Shown piece after piece: positions 56,743 through 64,000 of a stretch of 64,000 bases of DNA. The translations under genes were made by a program, and so were the position numbers. The DNA lies in contig DCUV01000008.1 in assembly GCA_002328585.1 (NCBI GenBank), positions 27,481 through 91,480 on the forward strand, given 5' to 3'. A model generated the notes under the pieces. That model searched no databases, was not told the DNA's origin, and saw only the letters and a program-made list of their open reading frames with translations. Source of the stretch: Spirochaetia bacterium UBA2205 (lineage in GTDB: Bacteria; Spirochaetota; UBA4802; UB4802). Position 1 is the stretch's first letter; each line of letters opens with the position of its first letter.

Positions 56743-57963
56743 ATGGCAGTATCAAAAAAATTACAAACATTGATAGAACAGGATAATCAATATCTTTTTC
56801 AAAATTATGGCACCCGGTTACCGGCTTGTTTTATAAAAGGGAAAGGGAGCGAACTCTTTGACCAGGATGGCAAACGGTATATTGACTTTTTTGCCGGGAT
56901 TGCAGTCAATTCGTTGGGATATAATCACCCGGCATTGAATAGCGCTCTACATAAACAGATTGATGCTATTATGCATTCATCAAATTGGTTCTTCAACAAA
57001 CAGCAGATAGAAGCCGCTCAATTGCTTTCGGAAACATCATTCCCGGGCAAAACCCTTTTTACAAACAGCGGCACCGAAGCTAATGAAGCTGCAATAAAAT
57101 TAGCACGAAAATATGGAATATCCCAATCCAATGATAAGTATCATATCATATCGTTCACAAACTCATTCCACGGCAGAACGTTTGGTGCCATGTCGGCAAC
57201 GGCTCAGGAAAAGATTCGTTCAGGGTTTGGCCCGATAGTTCCTGGTTTTATCTATGTGCCGTTTAATGATGTCACACAATTTAAAAAGACACTGGAAGCC
57301 AATAAAGGAAAAATCTGCGCAGTGATAACCGAGCTTGTTCAGGGCGAAGGTGGCATAACAGTTGCCGATAGTTATTTTATACAAGAAATTAACTCCTTAT
57401 GCAAGGAAAACAATATCCTATTAATAATTGATGAAGTACAGACGGGTATTGCCCGTACTGGCAAGATGTTTGCCTATCAGCACTATGACATACAGCCTGA
57501 TATCATATCGCTTGCTAAAGGTCTTGGAGGTGGTGTCCCTATCGGTGCCATTCACGCTCAAAATTTTTTGGTGGAATTTTTTCCAAAGGGAACACACGGA
57601 ACAACCTTTGGGGGCAATCACCTGGCTGCTGCAGCAGCAAAAACTGTTCTGGAACATTGCAAAAAAGAATCCCTGCTCAACAATGTCAATACCATGGGCA
57701 AACTTATTGTAGAGAAACTATCGATCATGAAAAAAAAATATCCCACCCTTATTATTGATGTACGGGGTATTGGTTTGCATATTGGAATTGAGCTTTCAAT
57801 GGCAGGGCAACCCATTGTTGTTGAAGCATTAAAAAAAGGTTTAATTATCAACTGTACTGCCGAAAAGGTAATTAGAATAATGCCGCCTTTGACCATTAAC
57901 AAAAAACTTGTTAATGAAGGTTTGTCTATCCTTGATAGTATTTTTGCAGGAGTAACAGCATGA
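56743..57963 (+). CDS. argD: Acetylornithine aminotransferase
   Basis: PLP enzyme making N-acetylornithine from the semialdehyde in arginine synthesis. From ATG 56743 it is 406 residues. Landmarks are YIDFFAGIAVNSLGYNHP, TNSGTEANEAAIKLAR, FHGRTFGAMSATAQEK, LIIDEVQTGIARTGKMFAY and the PLP lysine in SLAKGLGGGVPIGA. An in-frame upstream ATG at 56695 would read through the leader hairpin. Its ATGA overlap with argF indicates an argD-argF operon. Confidence 0.94.
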   Translation: MAVSKKLQTLIEQDNQYLFQNYGTRLPACFIKGKGSELFDQDGKRYIDFFAGIAVNSLGYNHPALNSALHKQIDAIMHSSNWFFNKQQIEAAQLLSETSFPGKTLFTNSGTEANEAAIKLARKYGISQSNDKYHIISFTNSFHGRTFGAMSATAQEKIRSGFGPIVPGFIYVPFNDVTQFKKTLEANKGKICAVITELVQGEGGITVADSYFIQEINSLCKENNILLIIDEVQTGIARTGKMFAYQHYDIQPDIISLAKGLGGGVPIGAIHAQNFLVEFFPKGTHGTTFGGNHLAAAAAKTVLEHCKKESLLNNVNTMGKLIVEKLSIMKKKYPTLIIDVRGIGLHIGIELSMAGQPIVVEALKKGLIINCTAEKVIRIMPPLTINKKLVNEGLSILDSIFAGVTA

Positions 57964-58907
57964 TTGGTAAAATTCCTAAGGTAAAAACAAAAGATTTGCT
58001 CAGTGTTACAGACTTTTCTAAAGAAGAAATGATTGCAATCTTTGAATATACAAAAAAGATGAAAGATGAACTTAACCAGGGTAAAACACATAACTTCCTT
58101 GAGGGTAAAACACTGGGGATGATTTTTGAAAAAACATCAACCCGTACACGAGTTTCGTTTGAGGTTGCAATGTTTCAACTGGGTGGTTATGCATTGTTTT
58201 TAAGCAGGGACGATATACAATTAGGACGTGGAGAAACAGTTGGTGACACTGCTAGAGTTTTATCACGCTATTTAGATGGAATCATGATACGATGTTATGC
58301 TCATGCAACAGCACTGGAATTAGCTGAAAATGCAACTATACCGGTGATAAACGGGCTAACCGATACGTTTCATCCCTGCCAGGCATTAGCCGATTTTTAT
58401 ACAATTTACGAGCGCAATAAAAATTTTAAAAATGAGAAATTGGCATTTGTTGGTGATGGTAATAATGTTGCTCAATCGCTTATGCTTACTGCAGCTATGT
58501 TAGGGGTAAACTTTGCACTGGCATGCCCCAAAGGATATTACCCAGCAAAAAATGTAGTGGAGATGGCTTTTTCAATTGCTTCAAAATCAGGTAGTGTTAT
58601 TACCCTGACAGGTGATATTGCGATGGCAGTTGAACAGGCCACTTATCTTTATACTGATGTGTGGGTTAGCATGGGGCAGGAAAAGGAAGCATCTCGACGA
58701 AGAAAAGATTTTGCAAAATACAAAATAACAATGAAGATTCTGGATAAATGTGCTCCCAATTGCAAAGTAATGCACTGCTTACCTGCCCACCGCGGTGAAG
58801 AAATTACCGATGAGGTCATAGATTCACCACAATCTATAGTATTGGATCAGGCCGAGAATAGGCTTCATGTACAGAAGGCTATTCTATGCGCTTTAATGGT
58901 GAAATAA
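57960..58907 (+). CDS. argF: Ornithine carbamoyltransferase
   Basis: Joins ornithine and carbamoyl phosphate to form citrulline. 315 residues with the carbamoyl-phosphate loop STRTRVSFEVA, HPCQALADF, ornithine-binding residues around FVGDGNNVAQSL and VSMGQE, and the terminal MHCLPAHRGEEI. The catalytic loop is complete, so it is a true OTC and not an aspartate or N-acetylornithine transcarbamylase on these motifs. It starts within the argD stop and ends 8 bases from the convergent GGDEF gene. Confidence 0.95.
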   Translation: MIGKIPKVKTKDLLSVTDFSKEEMIAIFEYTKKMKDELNQGKTHNFLEGKTLGMIFEKTSTRTRVSFEVAMFQLGGYALFLSRDDIQLGRGETVGDTARVLSRYLDGIMIRCYAHATALELAENATIPVINGLTDTFHPCQALADFYTIYERNKNFKNEKLAFVGDGNNVAQSLMLTAAMLGVNFALACPKGYYPAKNVVEMAFSIASKSGSVITLTGDIAMAVEQATYLYTDVWVSMGQEKEASRRRKDFAKYKITMKILDKCAPNCKVMHCLPAHRGEEITDEVIDSPQSIVLDQAENRLHVQKAILCALMVK

Positions 58908-58915
58908 TATTGCAC

Positions 58916-60460
58916 TTAGCTGTATTCATTTTTTTTATAAACAACAGCACGGTTCCTTCCGCTTTGTTTAGCATGATATAATGCCTCATCAGCATGTTTT
59001 ATGATCATTTCCAGTTCTTCCTCTGTATCTGTCAATGAGGCAATCCCTAAACTTATGGTTACTGTTATTAAATAGTCATTTTCTTTAAACTTACACTCTT
59101 CCACAATATTCCTGATCCTTTCAGCTACTATCACAGCATCATTTGGCATTGTCTCAGGCAAACAGATGATAAACTCTTCGCCACCGTACCGTGCATAGAT
59201 ATCCAGGGTACGTAGCTGTGATACAACTTTTTGTGCTATCTCCTTTAAAATATCATCACCTATAAGATGTCCATAGGTATCATTGATATTTTTAAAATGA
59301 TCAAGATCAAATATAATAATGGAAAAAGGACGATTAACTCTCCTTGCACGTGCTAATTCACGCGAAGCAGTTTCAAAAAAATATCGCCTGTTTGCAATGC
59401 TTGTTAATTCATCAGTTATTGATAGCTCTTTCAATTGTTCCATCAATATTTTATATTCGCTTATATCACTCAATAATAATATTTTTCCAATTTGCTTCAA
59501 TCCCTTTTTCAGCGGTATAATCCTGATAATAAACGTATAATCCTTTATTTTTAACTCTGCCGAACTTTTGCCTGATAGTATGGCTTCAAATTCACTGATT
59601 GCTATAAACCTCTGGAATAAAGAAGTGACATCCTGCCCTACTATATTTTCAGCTATGTCAAAAATTTCTTCAGCAGATTTGTTATAATCTATAATAGAAT
59701 TATAATTATCAATAACTATCGCTAAATCTGATATATTTTCAAAAACCATGTCACGCGCAATGGGGACAATATCTGCCAATCCCTTTTTTGTTATACCCCA
59801 ATATAAAAAGAGTGACGTAATGGTAAACGCAAATGGGGTGATATCAATAGACCAATGTATCAATTTGCATACATAGATAATAAATACAATCCATGGAATC
59901 AATGAACTAAAAAAGAGGATTGCTGCCTGTGAGCGATATCGCGCTCTGGTTTTAAGCCAACCATTTAAAAATATTATATTTGCAATGAAAAGTGATATAT
60001 TGATAAAAGCAATATGAACCCAATACCACGCACCACGATCAAAATCCAATACCGGGAATGGACCTGTTACATCCATACGCGGGTTGGCATGCAATAAGCT
60101 ATGATACGAATCAGTATATGCTATAATACAGGTAATTACAGGGATGATAAAAATGAGTGCTGTTAGTGTTTTTGGAAAATGACTGCTTTTTTTTGAATAT
60201 GATAGTGCAAATAGTATTAAAAAGGCGGGAAGAAATGAAATACCAATATATTGAATTTTATATGCTGCAAATACCCACTCAACTGTTGAACCGCATATCT
60301 CAATACAGTATCCAGCGCTATAGAGTGTAATTGCAATTAACAGCAAAATAAAGTATTTTTTTTCTGCTATTCTGCCCTTCAACGCTACCATAATAATCAT
60401 TGATAATAACATCAATGATATGATAACCAGAAGGATAATAAGTATTACCCTTAATGTCAT
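58916..60460 (-). CDS. Diguanylate cyclase with 7TM-type N-terminus and PAS domain
   Basis: 514 residues: about seven or eight hydrophobic helices in residues 1-225 (7TM/histidine-kinase-N type), a PAS domain (about 235-340) and a GGDEF domain (about 345-510). The active site reads YGGEEF at 425-430, an active variant. The inhibitory I-site RTLD sits at 417-420, exactly five residues ahead, so product inhibition is expected. It makes c-di-GMP in response to a membrane or ligand signal. It lies between argF and argG on the opposite strand. Motif copy at 59714. Confidence 0.9.
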   Translation of the reverse strand: MTLRVILIILLVIISLMLLSMIIMVALKGRIAEKKYFILLLIAITLYSAGYCIEICGSTVEWVFAAYKIQYIGISFLPAFLILFALSYSKKSSHFPKTLTALIFIIPVITCIIAYTDSYHSLLHANPRMDVTGPFPVLDFDRGAWYWVHIAFINISLFIANIIFLNGWLKTRARYRSQAAILFFSSLIPWIVFIIYVCKLIHWSIDITPFAFTITSLFLYWGITKKGLADIVPIARDMVFENISDLAIVIDNYNSIIDYNKSAEEIFDIAENIVGQDVTSLFQRFIAISEFEAILSGKSSAELKIKDYTFIIRIIPLKKGLKQIGKILLLSDISEYKILMEQLKELSITDELTSIANRRYFFETASRELARARRVNRPFSIIIFDLDHFKNINDTYGHLIGDDILKEIAQKVVSQLRTLDIYARYGGEEFIICLPETMPNDAVIVAERIRNIVEECKFKENDYLITVTISLGIASLTDTEEELEMIIKHADEALYHAKQSGRNRAVVYKKNEYS

Positions 60461-60731
60461 AAACTGTATTTTTAAAATCCTGTATGATAATTATTGATAA
60501 TATTTATAATAATTGATAAGTAAACTTTTTTCAATCAATAAAATGTCAATAATATTATATTTCTATTACCAATTTCCTGTATAATACTCAACAGTGCACT
60601 TCAACCATGAACTTGTGTAGTTTTTACTGGAGTCATCAATATTTAGCTTGACTATAATGCCCTATACTTCAACGTACCAATATACTATTAAGAATTATGT
60701 AAATTACTATCGTTTGCTATTGAGGTACAGT

Positions 60732-61937
60732 ATGAGTATTAAAAAAGTTGTACTGGCATACTCCGGTGGACTTGATACTTCGGTTATTGTTAAGTGGTTG
60801 CTGGAAACGTATAAATGCGAGGTCATCTGTTTTGCTGCAGACGTTGGACAGGAAGAGGAACTCAATGGACTAGAACAAAAAGCAATCAATACCGGTGCAT
60901 CAAAATGTTATATCGAAGATTTAAAAGAAGAGTTTGTCCGCGATTTTATTTTTCCCTGTATTAAAGCAAATGCAATCTATGAAAATAGATATTTGCTTGG
61001 CACATCAATAGCACGTCCTGTTATTGCAAAAAAACAGGTGCAGATAGCGTTACAGGAAGGCGCCGATGCAGTATGTCATGGAGCAACGGGAAAAGGCAAT
61101 GATCAGGTACGCTTTGAGTTAACGTTCAAAGCGCTGGCTCCACAGCTTAAAATCATAGCTCCCTGGCGTGAGTGGAATTTAACTTCACGCTCATCGCTTT
61201 TTGATTATGCAGCAAAACACAATATCCCTGTGCCTGTAACAAAAGATAAGCCGTACAGTATGGACAGAAATATGCTTCATATTTCCTATGAAGGTGGCAT
61301 ACTGGAAGATCCATGGCGCGAACCTGACGAGAGCATGTTTCTATTAACTCAATCACCCGAAAAAGCACCGAATAAACCAACTTATATAGAAATAGATTTT
61401 GAACAGGGCACACCTGCTGGCATTGATGGTAAAAGGTTAGACCCTGTTACCCTTATGAAAACTTTAAATAACATCGCAGGCGAAAATGGCGTAGGTAGAA
61501 TAGATATTGTTGAAAATCGTCTTGTGGGCATAAAATCACGCGGCGTGTACGAAACCCCTGGCGGTACCATTTTACACGTAGCCCATCGCGATCTTGAAGC
61601 TATAACACTTGACAGAGATACTCAGCATTTAAAAGACAGGTTAGCAATAGAATATGCTGAGCTTGTTTACAACGGATTGTGGTTTACAAAACGTCGGGAG
61701 GCATTGGATGCATTTATCAATGAAACTCAAAAGAATGTGACCGGCACTGTTAAGGTAAAACTTTTTAAAGGGACATGCATGGCTGTAGGCCGTAAATCAC
61801 CTGTCACCTTATACGAGCCTGACATAGCTACATTTGATGAAAGTGCTCTCTATGACCACAGGGATGCAACAGGCTTTATAAACCTTTTTGGTTTACAGAC
61901 AAAAATTGAAGCGTTATTAAAGCTTAAAAGAAAATAA
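60732..61937 (+). CDS. argG: Argininosuccinate synthase
   Basis: Condenses citrulline and aspartate. From ATG 60732 (MSIKKVVLAYSGGLDTS) it is 401 residues; the earlier in-frame ATG at 60648 is upstream of the Shine-Dalgarno TGAGG at 60721. ATP loop AYSGGLDTS, CHGATGKGNDQVRFE, and the citrulline/aspartate sites around SRGVYETPGG are all present. A TATAAT at 60580-60585 about 150 bases upstream may be its -10 box. argH is not in the window. Confidence 0.95.
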   Translation: MSIKKVVLAYSGGLDTSVIVKWLLETYKCEVICFAADVGQEEELNGLEQKAINTGASKCYIEDLKEEFVRDFIFPCIKANAIYENRYLLGTSIARPVIAKKQVQIALQEGADAVCHGATGKGNDQVRFELTFKALAPQLKIIAPWREWNLTSRSSLFDYAAKHNIPVPVTKDKPYSMDRNMLHISYEGGILEDPWREPDESMFLLTQSPEKAPNKPTYIEIDFEQGTPAGIDGKRLDPVTLMKTLNNIAGENGVGRIDIVENRLVGIKSRGVYETPGGTILHVAHRDLEAITLDRDTQHLKDRLAIEYAELVYNGLWFTKRREALDAFINETQKNVTGTVKVKLFKGTCMAVGRKSPVTLYEPDIATFDESALYDHRDATGFINLFGLQTKIEALLKLKRK

Positions 61938-61938
61938 T

Positions 61939-62874
61939 ATGAGCGATAGTTCCTTACATAAAATAGAATCTACTTATAGTGACCGATTCCACAATCATTC
62001 TTTATTTAAAGAATCATGGATAGCATTTGCAAGTAATTATCCCCCATCACACTGTTTATTAGATTTCAACCAACTGCCATCCACTGATGTAGCATTGCAC
62101 TGTGGGGATTTAGGATTTGCTTTATTATGGATTGTTCAGTCAGTATTAATGAGATGCGTTTACTTTGATATAAACCAGTTACAACCATGGGAAATACCAG
62201 CATTAACACCGGTTACAATAGGTGCCATGGCTCACACCGAACCTGATACTGCAAGAATGACAGCACGGTATATCGATAACAATACGCTCTCACTATCCGG
62301 ACATAAAAAATATATTACTGGCGGCAAAGATGCAGATTTACTTTTTGTCACTGCAAGAAGAACCGGTGAAGATAAATTTACAAAAATTGTATATATACAA
62401 ACATACCTGCTCCCGGAAAATGCATTGCAACAGCTTGACATGTCAATTTTACCAACAATTTACCATGCTACCCTTACTCTGGACGATTTTCCCTGCAACG
62501 CTTTACAATGCAGTCCGGTGAAGGATAAGGAGTTACGTAAAATTTTAAAAAAATGGAGTTTAGTTGAGCGTGCTTTGATAGGTGAAGCATACATAGGCTA
62601 TTTATGTTACCTGGCAAAAAATATAACCATGCCTGATCAGAAGGAACTCATAGACGAAGTTGAAAATCTGTTGGCATTACAAAAAACATTTACCCGTCAA
62701 CAATTAGAAAATGCATTTTCCAATAATTACATAGATACATTGGGTGACGTAGCACGAGTATTATCCGTTACGCAGAAAATTTCCAATTACTGCATGGAAA
62801 ATCCACAAACCCCTGGTGATTCCATTACTTTACGTCTCCATGATTTAAATCTATTTAACAAGATTAGATTATAA
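61939..62874 (+). CDS. Shortened acyl-CoA dehydrogenase-like protein
   Basis: 311 residues, about 70 fewer than a standard acyl-CoA dehydrogenase. The central beta domain is recognisable: AMAHTEPDTARMTAR, then LSLSGHKKYITGGKDADLLFVTAR, the FAD/substrate side of the family. The N-terminal helical domain is reduced (about residues 1-85), and the C-terminal helices are shortened. The catalytic Glu cannot be placed. It starts 1 base after argG, with a GCGATAGTT motif copy spanning its first codons. It may be an inactive or specialised relative. Confidence 0.6.
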   Translation: MSDSSLHKIESTYSDRFHNHSLFKESWIAFASNYPPSHCLLDFNQLPSTDVALHCGDLGFALLWIVQSVLMRCVYFDINQLQPWEIPALTPVTIGAMAHTEPDTARMTARYIDNNTLSLSGHKKYITGGKDADLLFVTARRTGEDKFTKIVYIQTYLLPENALQQLDMSILPTIYHATLTLDDFPCNALQCSPVKDKELRKILKKWSLVERALIGEAYIGYLCYLAKNITMPDQKELIDEVENLLALQKTFTRQQLENAFSNNYIDTLGDVARVLSVTQKISNYCMENPQTPGDSITLRLHDLNLFNKIRL

Positions 62875-63079
62875 TACTTTTCATGATGATTTACTGTATC
62901 TACTATTCACAGTATGTATAGGTGCAATTTACTATAATAATTATATCTTTACAATTATAAAAATTCATGATGAATACACTCTATAAATACTATTCAGTAA
63001 AATTATTTTTATATAAAGTTCTTGATAATTATGCTATATTTGTAGCAATGGTATCAACTTATAAAACAAAGGCTCTATT

Positions 63080-63988
63080 ATGTTTACCTCTGTTGAGAAT
63101 ACAATCCATGAGTTGGAGAAACAAAAATATATTTGTTCCAAAGACATAGCAACTACTGTATACCTTGCATTAAAAATGGAAAAACCTGTTTTAGTAGAAG
63201 GACCTGCAGGAGTTGGAAAAACTGATTTAGGCAAATGTATTGCAAAGTCTTTAGGATTTGAATTAATACGCCTTCAGTGCTATGAAGGTCTGGATGAAGC
63301 AAAAGCATTGTATGAGTGGGAATATGCCAAGCAGCTTTTGTATACCCAGATATTAAAAGATAAATTATCAAGAATTCTTGAGGATCAGGCTACATTAAAA
63401 GATGCAGTAAATAAATTGACCAGCGAAGAAGATGTTTTTTTCTCAGAAAAATTTTTAGTAGCACGCCCTATACTAAAAGCTATTACAAATGATATAACCT
63501 CAGTATTGCTCATTGATGAAATTGATAAATCCGACTCTGAATTTGAAGCTTTTTTACTGGAGGTTCTTTCTGATTATCAGGTTACTATCCCCGAAATAGG
63601 TACGATTGTTGCAAAGAACAAACCCTTTGTATTACTAACCTCTAATAATGCACGTGAAATGTCAGATGCTTTAAAACGTAGATGCTTGCATCTTTATATT
63701 GATTATCCAACAAAAGAATTAGAAGAACAGATAGTACAACTAAAAGTTCCTGAATGTGGTAATTATCTCATTAAAGAAATTATTAATGCAATTCATGAAA
63801 TAAGAAAATTTCCTTTAAAAAAAGACCCAAGCATCAGCGAAACACTGGATTGGGCAAAAGCACTAACCTTGATGGGCTGTGAAGTCCTGAACAGGGATAT
63901 TGCAATTGATACATTAAACTTTATTTTAAAGTATGAAAAAGATATTGAGCTTGTGAAAAAGAATCTGCATTCTATAATTGTTCATTAA
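63080..63988 (+). CDS. MoxR-type AAA ATPase
   Basis: 302 residues with Walker A GPAGVGKTDLGK, Walker B SVLLIDEIDKSD and sensor 1 LLTSNNAREMSDALKRR. The N-terminus and the LQCYEGLDEAKALYEWEYAKQLL segment resemble the CbbQ/NorQ/MoxR branch, which usually works with a VWA-domain partner to insert metals or activate enzymes. The partner would lie beyond the right edge. It appears complete, ending 12 bases before the window end. Confidence 0.88.
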   Translation: MFTSVENTIHELEKQKYICSKDIATTVYLALKMEKPVLVEGPAGVGKTDLGKCIAKSLGFELIRLQCYEGLDEAKALYEWEYAKQLLYTQILKDKLSRILEDQATLKDAVNKLTSEEDVFFSEKFLVARPILKAITNDITSVLLIDEIDKSDSEFEAFLLEVLSDYQVTIPEIGTIVAKNKPFVLLTSNNAREMSDALKRRCLHLYIDYPTKELEEQIVQLKVPECGNYLIKEIINAIHEIRKFPLKKDPSISETLDWAKALTLMGCEVLNRDIAIDTLNFILKYEKDIELVKKNLHSIIVH

Positions 63989-64000
63989 TAATGTATGTTC

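Larger units (their letters stand above)
1468..61951. repeat. Dispersed short motif GCGATAGTT(ACTG), 18 exact core copies
   Basis: Core GCGATAGTT on the plus strand starts at 1468, 8962, 12797, 20147, 37641, 38447, 39413, 42442, 46173, 49651 and 61943. Its complement AACTATCGC starts at 2734, 13559, 18738, 27532, 39535, 49998 and 59714. Eight copies extend to GCGATAGTTAC (1468, 2732, 8962, 18736, 39533, 46173, 49651, 49996), four of these to CAGTAACTATCGCC or its complement. A second form, GCGATAGCTC, occurs six times (15541, 27633, 29164, 38553, 46127, 48366). Copies lie in genes in several codon phases and in one spacer. From base composition I expect under one copy of the 9-mer. I do not recognise it. 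Confidence 0.8.

Noticed and set aside
62892..62914. TACTGT...ACAGTA inverted repeat after the acyl-CoA dehydrogenase-like gene
   Set aside because: Six-base AT-rich stem with an 11-base loop and no T-run; too weak to call a terminator.
1..64000. tRNA, rRNA, CRISPR or transposase genes
   Set aside because: None was seen in the spacers on either strand; no cloverleaf, repeat-spacer array or transposase motif.

Overview
The window is about 64 kb of AT-rich chromosome (roughly 35% GC by eye) with densely packed, mostly housekeeping and signalling genes. Both the first and last genes touch or approach the window edges. I see no rRNA, tRNA, CRISPR array, insertion sequence or phage. The gene mix suggests a Gram-negative-type, motile or chemotactic bacterium: OmpA-type and SurA-like envelope proteins, lipoproteins, MurJ, a chemoreceptor, a SpoIIE-type phosphatase with membrane helices and TPRs, a class III cyclase, and an mcsA-mcsB-clpC operon. 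This combination is most like Spirochaetota (Leptospira-like content). That is inference from gene content, not from a marker gene.

Layout. 1-3.2 kb: end of gpmI, glgA and a lytic transglycosylase on the + strand. 3.2-14.2 kb: minus-strand genes comprising a membrane class III cyclase, a PP2C/SpoIIE phosphatase, and a tightly overlapping operon (peptide-type ABC binding protein, two permeases, a DUF6599-like lipoprotein, a PPP-family phosphatase), preceded by a Na+/alanine-type symporter. 14.4-19.6 kb: purB converging on a chemoreceptor, then a hypothetical protein and a secreted papain-like hydrolase. 19.7-25.7 kb: a SurA-like lipoprotein coupled to a 1538-residue regulator (pseudokinase, AAA ATPase, TPR, AraC-type DNA-binding). 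26.3-32.5 kb: a racemase-like CoA-transferase family III gene, miaB, a SPOR-type protein and mutS, closed by a GC hairpin. 32.5-41.5 kb: a stomatin/NfeD pair, HEAT and hydrolase genes, murJ, and a PQQ-propeller/OmpA fusion. 41.5-47.2 kb: recJ, an RNase H fusion, a zinc-ribbon coiled-coil protein, a NIF3 protein and thiDN. 47.6-51.2 kb: a small cupin-like gene, aroE, folC, and an EIIA/zinc-ribbon fusion. 51.2-56.5 kb: a cardiolipin synthase-type gene and clpC-mcsB-mcsA. 56.7-64 kb: argD-argF, a diguanylate cyclase, argG, a shortened acyl-CoA dehydrogenase-like gene and a MoxR-type ATPase.

The most unusual signal is not a gene. The 9-mer GCGATAGTT occurs 18 times on the two strands, often extended to GGCGATAGTTACTG. 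By base composition I would expect fewer than one copy. It appears in both orientations, in several different codon phases, and between genes, so it looks like a DNA-level signal such as an uptake sequence, a recognition site or a protein-binding site. The second is the pseudokinase-AAA-TPR-AraC regulator. Smaller oddities are a hydrolase that has lost its nucleophilic serine, a cyclase with non-standard specificity residues, an EIIA domain fused to a zinc ribbon, and a hairpin/T-run in the argD leader.
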